From Proteromonas lacertae (taxonomy: Eukaryota; Sar; Bigyra; Opalinata; Proteromonadidae), in the NCBI GenBank assembly GCA_002245135.1, contig NGBS01000963.1:1-25551 (forward strand): a stretch of 25,551 nt of DNA. Reading direction: 5' to 3'. Position 1 is the stretch's first letter. Every line of letters starts with the position of its first letter. This document shows positions 8,394 through 14,621 of the stretch, piece by piece. The notes under the pieces were generated by a model. It was not told the origin of the DNA. It searched no databases and saw only the letters and a list, made by a program, of their open reading frames with translations. The position numbers were made by a program, and so were the translations under genes.

Positions 8394-8876
8394 TCATCCC
8401 AAGACAAGACAGCTATCGTAAGTACATGAACTAAGCTTATAAGGCAACAACTTATGGTTCACCATCTTCTTGAAGGTAGATGCCATTCTCGGGAGGTTCA
8501 ACAAGGTTAAAGCATCATCACAGACTCGGAAGAAGTTCTTAGTATCATTATAAGGAACGTAGAATGCATTGTCCCATACCTCCATGGATTCCTTTGCTAG
8601 GTTAAAGTCAGGATCCAAATGAAGTCTTATCTGGTTGTGGTCTGGATCCATCTCCATAATCATCTGGCCATCTAGACTAACTAGTATCACCGTGCCATTA
8701 CAATAAGCAAGATCCTTTACCTAGATAGCGTCGTGTCCTCCAGTCTCATTACAAGAAGTCTTGATAACCTTAACTTCATCCTTGGACTTTAAAGGTACCT
8801 TACGATCACATCCTGAATGAACTCTAACATCTCGTTTATTCCCGGCCTTACGAGTAGCTACCAACTTTAATTGGGC
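8394..8876 (-). other. orphan coding-like frame, lacks its own clear start
   Basis: A leftward frame of about 160 codons between TGA codons. The standard-code portion is 8394-8690 (98 residues from a GTG). Composition is protein-like throughout: for example VKDLAYCNGTVILVSLDGQM, then EMDPDHNQIRLHLDPDFN and YVPYNDTKNFFRVCDDALTL. No ATG occurs before the middle of the frame, and the frame overlaps the end of the leftward gene 8848-9213, which suggests the two once formed, or form, one transcript. It converges on the gene 7195-8265 across 128 bp. No family recognised. Confidence 0.45.
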
Positions 8877-9213
8877 TCAACTTCCTTGGTTGTTGTTGTT
8901 GTTCTTTACTTCCTCGGGCTGTGCTCTTCCTTGTAAGTCTCTTAGGAGTAGATGGTGGTGTACTTAAAGGTTCATCGTTAACGTAGTCTGGAGCAATGGT
9001 TGCTAATAAGCTTAAGTTATCCACAATGGCTTTAATGAGTTCTTCCCGGAGTGTTGCTTTACCTTGCTCCGTAATCATCGGTGATGACATCCTTATGGTT
9101 CTACTACTAGCTCCTTGTTTCTTTACTCGGAGCTTCTTACCCTCCTTGGATGACTTATCAATGCTAGAGTTGGTTGATGATGATGATCTGCGTGATGACT
9201 TCCTAGGACTCAT
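8848..9213 (-). CDS. small basic Ser/Lys-rich protein, possible DNA-binding
   Basis: The 121-residue product opens with a Ser/Arg/Lys-rich segment (SPRKSSRRSSSS), contains one predicted helix (about residues 54-75, EELIKAIVDNLSLLATI) and ends in a Pro/Thr/Lys-rich tail with STPPSTPKRLTRKSTARG. This histone-like or DNA-condensing composition suggests a nuclear or nucleic-acid-binding protein, but no family is recognised. The ATG at 9211-9213 is preceded 24-36 bp upstream by TAGTTGCAATTTT, part of a motif shared with the gene at 13257. Ends at TAA. Confidence 0.5.
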   Translation of the reverse strand: MSPRKSSRRSSSSTNSSIDKSSKEGKKLRVKKQGASSRTIRMSSPMITEQGKATLREELIKAIVDNLSLLATIAPDYVNDEPLSTPPSTPKRLTRKSTARGSKEQQQQPRKLSPIKVGSYS

Positions 9214-9234
9214 AGACTTTGTCGGGATCGTTTG

Positions 9235-9270
9235 GAAAATTGCAACTAGATGAATTCTCGGTCTTAAGCA
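9235..9270 (-). promoter_or_regulatory. conserved upstream element (copy 1)
   Basis: Read leftward this is TGCTTAAGACCGAGAATTCA followed by TCTAGTTGCAATTTTCC. The region 13296-13330 reads TGCTTATGAATCGACACTTC followed by ATCTAGTTTCAAATTTC. Both lie directly upstream of leftward ATGs (9213 and 13257) at similar distance. Nothing else in the two flanks is alike, so this is probably a promoter element. Confidence 0.55.
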
Positions 9271-9367
9271 ATCGTGTATAAATGATTTTACTCATGTAAA
9301 ATTGATCCCAATAAGATAGAAGGTGATGATAAAGCAAGTGAATTACTAAGGGACGTTGTTAAGCTAG
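9271..9367. other. short spacer
   Basis: AT-rich spacer between two leftward genes. No gene, repeat or strong hairpin seen. Under the standard code it is the 3' flank of the gene 9368-9721. Confidence 0.4.
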
Positions 9368-9721
9368 TTAGAGTCTTCGTCTCTTACCACCCTTGGACTT
9401 TGAAACAACGCGTTCCTCCAAGGTACCTTCAGCATCCATCAGATCAGCTTTTAAATCTCTTGCTAACCACTTGGCTTCTGTGTATAGCCGATGAAGATCA
9501 TCTAGGAGGATGAAGCTATCGGGACCTGATTCAGAATAGTTAATGCTGTTAGCTACCCTTTGATGGTAGTAGTTCTGGAGATCACTTGCAAAGCCTGCAA
9601 TCTGGATCCATGGAAGATTCAAGTGAATTGATTTCAAGGAGTCATCGTCAGGTTCATTGTTAAAGGGATCATCAACCTCGTAGATCTCTTCATCACTCTC
9701 CTGGGTAAGTTTCTTAGGCAT
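9368..9721 (-). CDS. orphan acidic protein with a basic nuclear-localisation-like tail
   Basis: The 117-residue product has an acidic N-terminus (ESDEEIYEVDDPFNNEPDDD), a helical centre (about residues 35-95, including LPWIQIAGFASDLQNYYHQR and LHRLYTEAKWLARDLKADL) and a basic C-terminus KSKGGKRRRL that looks like a nuclear localisation signal. No family recognised. The ATG at 9719-9721 faces a 53-bp divergent spacer with the rightward frame at 9775. The spacer carries TAGTTCAACTTTTAC-like sequence on this strand. Ends at TAA; the tidy basic tail argues that this TAA is a true stop. Confidence 0.55.
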   Translation of the reverse strand: MPKKLTQESDEEIYEVDDPFNNEPDDDSLKSIHLNLPWIQIAGFASDLQNYYHQRVANSINYSESGPDSFILLDDLHRLYTEAKWLARDLKADLMDAEGTLEERVVSKSKGGKRRRL

Positions 9722-9774
9722 TGTAAGCTATTAGGTTATTTCAATAGTAAAAGTTGAACTACTCCCTTCATTGA
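9722..9774. promoter_or_regulatory. 53-bp divergent promoter
   Basis: Separates leftward 9368-9721 from rightward 9775 onward. It contains the imperfect palindrome TAGTAAAAGTTGAACTA at 9745-9761. Read leftward this gives TAGTTCAACTTTT, similar to the upstream elements at 9237-9249, 13297-13309 and 7164-7174. It probably serves both genes. Confidence 0.45.
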
Positions 9775-10197
9775 ATGAATTCCTGGAAGAGCATGATTCC
9801 CATCAATAGCTCATCGATAAAGATGACAGTCCCTACCATGCAATCCTCGGAGAAGACATTACCTGAGATCTCCAAGGACTTAGCTATCGACTATTAACAT
9901 TACCCAGTCCTTACTCCTCCAATCCATCGATGCACTCCTTTCGTTTGTGGGTGTCGAGATTCAACAAAGCTTCGGAGGTACGACTACCCATCTATATTCG
10001 AGTACCGAGATCTACACAAAGGTTATGCTTTACGATTCTTATGGGACCTCAAGATCGAAGTAGAAGTATTCAACTCAAGTAAGTTCAACGAGACTGTGAG
10101 TGATGGAATCTGCCTGGATGTTCCAGCACTAGTTCTATCTCTTGATGAAGGATAGTAGAAGACAACTAGGTTCATTGAAAGCAAAGTTCTTTACTGA
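9775..10197 (+). other. orphan coding-like frame, open only between TGA codons
   Basis: An ATG-initiated frame of 140 codons ending at TGA, interrupted under the standard code by a few TAA/TAG. Between them the translation is convincing: RCTPFVCGCRDSTKLRRYDY, then FEYRDLHKGYALRFLWDLKI and SKFNETVSDGICLDVPALVL. C-x-C cysteines suggest possible metal binding. Its last 53 bp overlap the beginning of the next gene in another frame, either compact overlap or evidence of one disrupted gene. No family recognised. The divergent promoter at 9722-9774 supports the start. Confidence 0.45.
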
Positions 10198-10855
10198 GAC
10201 TGGAGAGCTCAAGACTTCAACAACGACTTCATCCTCTGATGATCAAGTAAAGGTAACATCGTGGTACTTTGGAGTATCAGTGAATCCTAAGTACACTGAT
10301 CGCTATAAGCTATGGCTCAACAATCAAGGAGACGTCTATCGATCGGTTTATAAGCAATCGCTTACCTCAGACTATTGGAAGGATGGAGACATGATGATCA
10401 TCTATCCCGAGAAAGTCTGGGAACTCATCGATGAAGTAAGTGAGAATAAACAAAGGAATAAACACGTCCACGTGAATGTGAAGAAGGTGGATGAGAGAAC
10501 AAGGAGCAAGATTCAAATGAAGTTGGATCAAGATTTAAAGGAGATAGAGAAGTCCCGGAGGAGTATTGAGGCACTCAATGAATCCTCCGAGGACTTGTTT
10601 ATCAGTGGTAATCAAAAGTACAGTAAGGTAATTTATCAAGGAGTGGAATACAACTCTATGGATGGAAGTGACTCTGACAATGACCAAGACTCTCATAGGA
10701 AAGGCAAGTATTGCACTATCGATCTGGATGCTACGATAATGATCTTTAAGTTTAACAAGGATGGGAGCATGACTGAAAGAACGCTAAGTCCCGAGGAGAT
10801 CTTTAACCGAGAAGCTTATCGACTTACTCCTGATCAACGAGAAGAACTCAAGTGA
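10145..10855 (+). CDS. orphan mixed alpha/beta protein
   Basis: A 236-residue protein from the ATG at 10145 (an in-frame TTG precedes it). After a Ser/Thr linker it has a compact Trp/Tyr-rich region (VTSWYFGVSVNPKYTDRYKL, then WLNNQGDVYRSVYKQ and DYWKDGDMMIIYPEKVWEL; about residues 37-90), a Lys/Glu-rich helix (about 105-145), a short acidic stretch (DGSDSDNDQD) and a C-terminal module (TIDLDATIMIFKFNKDGSMT). No family recognised; it could be an effector or structural protein. It ends at TGA, and the A of this TGA is the first base of the next ATG (TGATG), so translation of the two may be coupled. Confidence 0.55.
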   Translation: MKDSRRQLGSLKAKFFTETGELKTSTTTSSSDDQVKVTSWYFGVSVNPKYTDRYKLWLNNQGDVYRSVYKQSLTSDYWKDGDMMIIYPEKVWELIDEVSENKQRNKHVHVNVKKVDERTRSKIQMKLDQDLKEIEKSRRSIEALNESSEDLFISGNQKYSKVIYQGVEYNSMDGSDSDNDQDSHRKGKYCTIDLDATIMIFKFNKDGSMTERTLSPEEIFNREAYRLTPDQREELK

Positions 10856-11019
10856 TGTCGTCAGCTCACATTCAGGGTCAAGAGAAAGTACGTAAAGCAT
10901 CAGGCTGTAGATTCATCGGATCGAAGAAGTCATCATCATCTTCATCATCGACACCCTCAGAGGAAGAGCTCATAGCCGATAAGCTATTATTAAATTTCTT
11001 GCCTACTCCAGAAACATGA
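10855..11019 (+). CDS. 54-residue Ser-rich orphan, start overlaps preceding stop
   Basis: Its ATG overlaps the preceding TGA by one base. It reads MSSAHIQGQEKVRKASGCRF, then a Ser run (SKKSSSSSSSTPSEEE) and ends LLLNFLPTPET. No family. A different frame across the same region, continuous with the next gene, is also free of TGA and partly coding-like, so this small gene is tentative. The overlap with the stop is the main argument for it. Confidence 0.35.
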   Translation: MSSAHIQGQEKVRKASGCRFIGSKKSSSSSSSTPSEEELIADKLLLNFLPTPET

Positions 11020-11083
11020 TCTCAATTCATCAACCCGATAAGAGACTCTTACCAACCCGATCTCAGTTCACAGCTCAGTAAGG

Positions 11084-11839
11084 ATGTTACTCAAGGTAGT
11101 TCATCAGTCAGTGATCAAAGCTAAGGAAGTGTTAAGGACTTGCCTACATCGCATTACCGACTGTGAGTTGAAGGATCATGAGATCGTAGAGAAGAGCAAT
11201 CTCTTTGGTAAGCACTGTGAGTACATCAGCACCATCAAGAACGGAGCCTGCCAGATCAACACTTACTTTAATGCTGTGGAGGAGAACTACTTTGCTGATC
11301 GAGAGTTAACAAGAAGCCTCTTGAGAGATGTTAACATCTCCGACAATGAGGTCGATCACTTGCTAGAGCAGTTCTATACTATGAAGGAGAAGTGCGATAG
11401 ACTAGATAGCAAAGTCATTACTGAACTATACTACTATGAAGATGATATCGTTAAGCTTCAAGAGAAGTTCAAAGAGATCGTCCAGATAATGGAGGAGTGT
11501 CTACTCCATACTTACTGTTGGTTGATGATGTTCAAGAAGGAGACACCGCAAGAAGCTCCTCAAGTGAAGGACAAGGACCAGGAAGAAGTTACTAAAGCAA
11601 TCACTTACGCAAGTGTCTTGAGTAATAGTAAGAGTCGTCGTAAAGCAAAGAAACGAGATACTACTGTTGCCTCGGAGGCAACAGTAGTATCCTCAAAGAA
11701 GAGATGGTACTATCAAGAGTCAAGGATCGATTACATCTTACACCTTCAAGGAGCTCTTATTGAGACTAGGAAGTACGTCTCCCAGCTGATCATCGACTCC
11801 GAGGAGCACCTTCTCAACTGGTGGGAGCAAGAACATTGA
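11084..11839 (+). CDS. orphan helical/coiled-coil protein with a basic hinge
   Basis: A 251-residue, mostly alpha-helical protein. Helices cover about residues 1-30, 70-150 (heptad-like: VDHLLEQFYTMKEKCDRLDS, then VKLQEKFKEIVQIMEE) and 212-251. A charged basic segment (about 184-207, SKSRRKAKKRDT, later SSKKR) lies between them and may be a nuclear localisation signal. The DNA for that segment holds a perfect 17-bp palindromic hairpin (11657-11691). It is similar in size and helix content to the convergent gene 11928-12653, suggesting interacting partners or distant paralogues, though no clear identity is visible. Ends at TGA; no family recognised. Confidence 0.55.
   Translation: MLLKVVHQSVIKAKEVLRTCLHRITDCELKDHEIVEKSNLFGKHCEYISTIKNGACQINTYFNAVEENYFADRELTRSLLRDVNISDNEVDHLLEQFYTMKEKCDRLDSKVITELYYYEDDIVKLQEKFKEIVQIMEECLLHTYCWLMMFKKETPQEAPQVKDKDQEEVTKAITYASVLSNSKSRRKAKKRDTTVASEATVVSSKKRWYYQESRIDYILHLQGALIETRKYVSQLIIDSEEHLLNWWEQEH
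11657..11691. repeat. perfect 17-bp inverted repeat with 1-nt centre, inside a coding region
   Basis: GATACTACTGTTGCCTC (11657-11673) and its exact complement GAGGCAACAGTAGTATC (11675-11691) are separated by a single G. The repeat codes for DTTVASEATVVS within the gene 11084-11839 and keeps the frame open. Such a perfect arm is much stronger than codon preference would give. Confidence 0.9.
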
Positions 11840-11927
11840 AGCTTTACTTAAACAGTATTTTTTATTATGAAACTAGTGCTTAGGGATTCCCAAGAAACAA
11901 TAACGAGAGTAAGCAAAGTAAAGGGAA

Positions 11928-12653
11928 TTAGAATAAGCTTAAGAAGGAGTTAGCAATCGTTTGAATCTTAGCAATGGACTGCTTGAGATCATCAACTTGA
12001 TCATGGAACTTCTTAAGGCTCTTGAAAGAGTCCCAGTCTAATGGTACGTAGAGATTGTCCTGGAGTTGTAAGACTGGGTACTTGAGAATGGATATCAGCT
12101 CATCATACATCTTGGAGTAGTCACGGCAAAGGGTTCTGAAGTTAGCTCTAGTCATCATCCCTATGCGATTGCTTACGACGTTCTCAAAGTCGGTGACATG
12201 CAGGATGATAAAGTCAGTAAGGGCTTCCACCTCCTTATCAAGATCGTTGAGTTTCCATAGTTGAGTGATTATCTTATCCTTGTAATAGTCAAAGTGTGGA
12301 TGCTCTTGAAGTAAACTCTCTCGGAACTGATGGTAGTAGCTGAGTAAGGAAGTAGCATCGCATCGTAGATCAAGGCTATACTGTTGGAAGTCTCGGAGAT
12401 AACTCATAAAGACCGTGAACTGCTCAGGAGTATCGGATGTGGTCTTTGTGGACTGAAGGAATTCAATCAAGGCATTAACTTTACTCTGGAGCTTACGGAC
12501 GATGTTCTTGTAGGCAGTCAATTCATAGAGAGAATCAGTCTTGGCGTTATGCTTCATAAAGAGAACATAGTCTAGCAGATCCACAGCATGTTGATAGATA
12601 CGACTTTGTCTACAGCACCACTCAGTAAAGTATCTTGGATCCTTGGAGGACAT
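11928..12653 (-). CDS. orphan helical protein
   Basis: A 241-residue, almost entirely alpha-helical protein (for example YQHAVDLLDYVLFMKHNAK, then NIVRKLQSKVNALIEFLQ, LWKLNDLDKEVEALTDFIIL and FHDQVDDLKQSIAKIQTIA). Heptad spacing suggests a coiled coil or helical bundle. Three cysteines lie near positions 13, 14 and 108; no metal motif is evident. It starts at ATG 12651-12653, ends at TAA, and converges on 11084-11839 across an 88-bp spacer. It is followed upstream, on the same strand, by 12730-13257. No family recognised. Confidence 0.55.
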   Translation of the reverse strand: MSSKDPRYFTEWCCRQSRIYQHAVDLLDYVLFMKHNAKTDSLYELTAYKNIVRKLQSKVNALIEFLQSTKTTSDTPEQFTVFMSYLRDFQQYSLDLRCDATSLLSYYHQFRESLLQEHPHFDYYKDKIITQLWKLNDLDKEVEALTDFIILHVTDFENVVSNRIGMMTRANFRTLCRDYSKMYDELISILKYPVLQLQDNLYVPLDWDSFKSLKKFHDQVDDLKQSIAKIQTIANSFLSLF

Positions 12654-12729
12654 CTTCCATTCACTATCGATCAGGGAAAGTAATTTACTGTCATTGACCT
12701 GTCCAAGTAAGATTATAAAAGTATCCGTT

Positions 12730-13257
12730 TCATGAGATGGACTTGGTTAAGCAATCGTGGATGATCTGGTAAAGTCTCTTGACTTCCTGACAGTAGTTCA
12801 TCGGAGACCAGTACTTGGGTATCTCCTCAGATCCCTCCTCGGAGGATTCCTCGTAGGTCTCTTCGGAAGAGGAGTATAGCTCTTCAGAAGGCTCTTTTGA
12901 AGGTTCCATTGATGGTTCCTTTAAAGGTTCCTTTAAAGGTTCTTCAACCGGTTCAGTGACAGGATCTCTCTGATTCAGAAGCTCCTTTTGAAACTCAATA
13001 TCATCATCAATCTCGGTCTCTACATCGGACAGATCCCTTGGAGTATCACAGCATGGTTCTGTACTGTCACTATCACTGTCATTACAGATAGCCTCGGTCT
13101 TTACCTATAAACAATAAAGCAATGAAGCAAGTACCTTCTTCTTATCAGGCTGACAGTCATCAGTCTTCAAGGAAGCTTCCATATGCATGGTGATCTTATC
13201 AACAGCTCCTTGACCACAGCAATTACAAAACTCACAGGTACGAGATCTTTTTGACAT
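12730..13257 (-). CDS. orphan Cys-rich, acidic-repeat protein with a candidate mini-intron
   Basis: The frame starts at ATG 13255-13257 and ends at TGA 12730-12732 (about 175 codons), interrupted once under the standard code. The N-terminus has a Cys patch (SRTCEFCNCCGQ). The middle is Glu/Asp/Pro-rich with repeated KEP units (EEPLKEPLKEPSMEPSKEPS) followed by a Ser/Glu tract. The C-terminus ends YWSPMNYCQEVKRLYQIIHD. The segment 13105-13134 is T-rich on this strand, begins GTAC and ends TATAG, is 30 nt (a multiple of 3) and removes the interruption if spliced, so a very short intron is possible. Alternatives are readthrough of TAG as Gln or decay. The upstream motif (13296-13330) supports the start. 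No family recognised. Confidence 0.5.
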
Positions 13258-13261
13258 GGTA

Positions 13262-13330
13262 AATTACGTAATTGACAAGGTTTAAAAAGTGCAAGAAATT
13301 TGAAACTAGATGAAGTGTCGATTCATAAGC
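13262..13330 (-). promoter_or_regulatory. palindrome plus conserved upstream element (copy 2)
   Basis: AATTACGTAATT (13262-13273) is a perfect 12-bp palindrome just before the ATG at 13257. Further upstream, 13296-13330 matches the element at 9235-9270: TCTAGTT, one variable base, CAA, then A/T-rich. The distances to the respective ATGs are similar (about 25-40 bp to the TAGTT core). Confidence 0.55.
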
Positions 13331-13484
13331 ATTAATAGTAAAATGCCAAATGCAATACATAGTACCAGTGTATTGGGGTATTAGTCAAAATAGAATTGAA
13401 TTTAGTCGTTACAAGATAGTCATAATAGAATTGCAAACTAGTCGTTTCAATATATGAAGGTATATATACATTATTGAAGGTTCA
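13331..13484. other. AT-rich spacer, no gene seen
   Basis: Marks the end of the GC-rich block. It contains an imperfect internal repeat: GTCAAAATAGAATTG with TAGTCGTTACAAG, and GTCATAATAGAATTG with TAGTCGTTTCAAT (about 13384-13453). Otherwise featureless. Confidence 0.5.
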
Positions 13485-13568
13485 TTTCCTTGGGGGCGTA
13501 GCCCGAATGGTCAGAGGAATGCCGTAGGAAGTACTAGCCCAGCCGGGTTCAAATCTTGCAAAAGGAAA
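13485..13568 (+). other. tRNA-like element with pol III A and B boxes
   Basis: TAGCCCGAATGG at 13499-13510 fits the A-box and GGTTCAAATC at 13546-13555 is a perfect B-box, 36 bp apart, as in tRNA genes and tRNA-derived SINEs. Flanks TTTCCTT (13485-13491) and AAGGAAA (13562-13568) are complementary. A standard cloverleaf does not form: the seven bases before the A-box do not pair with those after the T-arm. I therefore read it as a tRNA relic, SINE head or other pol III unit. It overlaps the 3' end of the next open frame. G/C-rich GCGCA repeats at about 13582-13600 and three GATATT units at 13607-13624 follow. Confidence 0.4.
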
Positions 13569-14106
13569 TAAAAGTTAAATAGGCGCAGCGCAGCGAGCAT
13601 GCGAAAGATATTGATATTGATATTGATTTTAGGCATATTAACACATTATGAACTCCAACTTTTACTGCAGAGTATGGAACAGTATCTTTCAAACATAATT
13701 TTATAGCATCATCTACTCTATTACTCACCTCTATACAATCTTCTACACTGAGATTAAAAAATCTAGTTTGAATTCTATAATGAGTTAGAGATTCTTTAAA
13801 AATTTCTAAAATATGCTGAATTTGAGTTATATTGAATTTTACACGTGGTAAACTCTCTTCACCAATTGGTAATGCTAAACCAGCATGTCCCTCACAATCA
13901 CATATTGCTCTCTCACTATGCTCCAAAACATCTAAATTAGCTTTATATGTATGCACATCCATTTTCTTTACATCTTTCTCATTGAATAGGCATACTGGTT
14001 TTACAGCATCTTCAATCGGCAATGCTCTTTCTAATTCAGTGAAATCTAGAGGTTTAACAATACTTTTAGGTGAGTCAGTATGTTGTAATGGTGGTACAGT
14101 GTTCAT
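13549..14106 (-). CDS. orphan protein, leftward
   Basis: The frame is open from a GTG at 14157, but the first ATG (14104-14106) gives a cleaner 185-residue protein starting MNTVPPLQHTDSP. It has an acidic N-terminal third (PLDFTELERALPIEDAVKPV), an ICDCEGHAGLALP segment with C-x-C and His, then helices (ITQIQHILEIFKESLTHY, VEDCIEVSNRVDDAIKL). The last 30 or so codons run into the tRNA-like and microsatellite sequence (KSISISISF is the GATATT repeat), so the true C-terminus may be earlier or shifted. No family recognised. It is next to another leftward orphan and its composition resembles the HYDIN/integrase segment. Confidence 0.5.
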   Translation of the reverse strand: MNTVPPLQHTDSPKSIVKPLDFTELERALPIEDAVKPVCLFNEKDVKKMDVHTYKANLDVLEHSERAICDCEGHAGLALPIGEESLPRVKFNITQIQHILEIFKESLTHYRIQTRFFNLSVEDCIEVSNRVDDAIKLCLKDTVPYSAVKVGVHNVLICLKSISISISFACSLRCAYLTFISFCKI

Positions 14107-14164
14107 AATAAGCAAAAAAAAATTAATTAAAAAAATAAAGTAATTACGTTTAATCACTTAACAC

Positions 14165-14581
14165 TTAAAGATCTTCTAAATCTTCTTCTTTATCAAGGTT
14201 TTTTGAATCGTCACATTGCATGTTTGGCTTGACCAAATGCTTTTGTTTTTTTGATGGTACTAATTCATCTAATGATTCAGATATAGCATTTAATAATTTT
14301 CTCTTGATGATGTGTATCTTATTATCATTGTCATTCACAATTTCAGGAATATCATATACATCATACCATTGATCATTATCGCTATCATAATCATCCTGCT
14401 CCATATTCGATTCAGCGTCATTTTCATCTTCACTATATGCAATGAAATCCTTTAAATTACCATTACTATCAACATCACTTGCATTTGGATCCAAATTATA
14501 AAGATGATAAAATCTCATGTAAAATAAAAGGTATATTGAATATAAGATATGAAGATCATCCTCAGAAAGATTCAATTCCAT
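14165..14581 (-). CDS. orphan acidic protein, leftward
   Basis: A 138-residue protein from ATG 14579-14581: one hydrophobic/aromatic helix (about 9-29, HILYSIYLLFYMRFYHLY), a long Asp/Glu/Asn-rich stretch (about 32-80), a basic-helical part (IHIIKRKLLNAISESLDELV) and a KKQKH nuclear-signal-like motif before an acidic tail. No family recognised. It is divergent from the HYDIN fragment, whose similarity begins about 40 bp away, so this small gene may start inside former HYDIN or element sequence. Confidence 0.45.
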   Translation of the reverse strand: MELNLSEDDLHILYSIYLLFYMRFYHLYNLDPNASDVDSNGNLKDFIAYSEDENDAESNMEQDDYDSDNDQWYDVYDIPEIVNDNDNKIHIIKRKLLNAISESLDELVPSKKQKHLVKPNMQCDDSKNLDKEEDLEDL

Positions 14582-14621
14582 GGTTATCTCAAAATGATTT
14601 TGATTTTGAACTGAAAATCGT

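Noticed and set aside
10883-11000. Trinucleotide repeat expansion (TCA/TCT)
   Set aside because: Short and imperfect; it simply encodes a Ser run.
13485-13568. Functional tRNA gene (Leu/Ser-like)
   Set aside because: A and B boxes fit, but no acceptor stem or full T-stem pairing in standard geometry.
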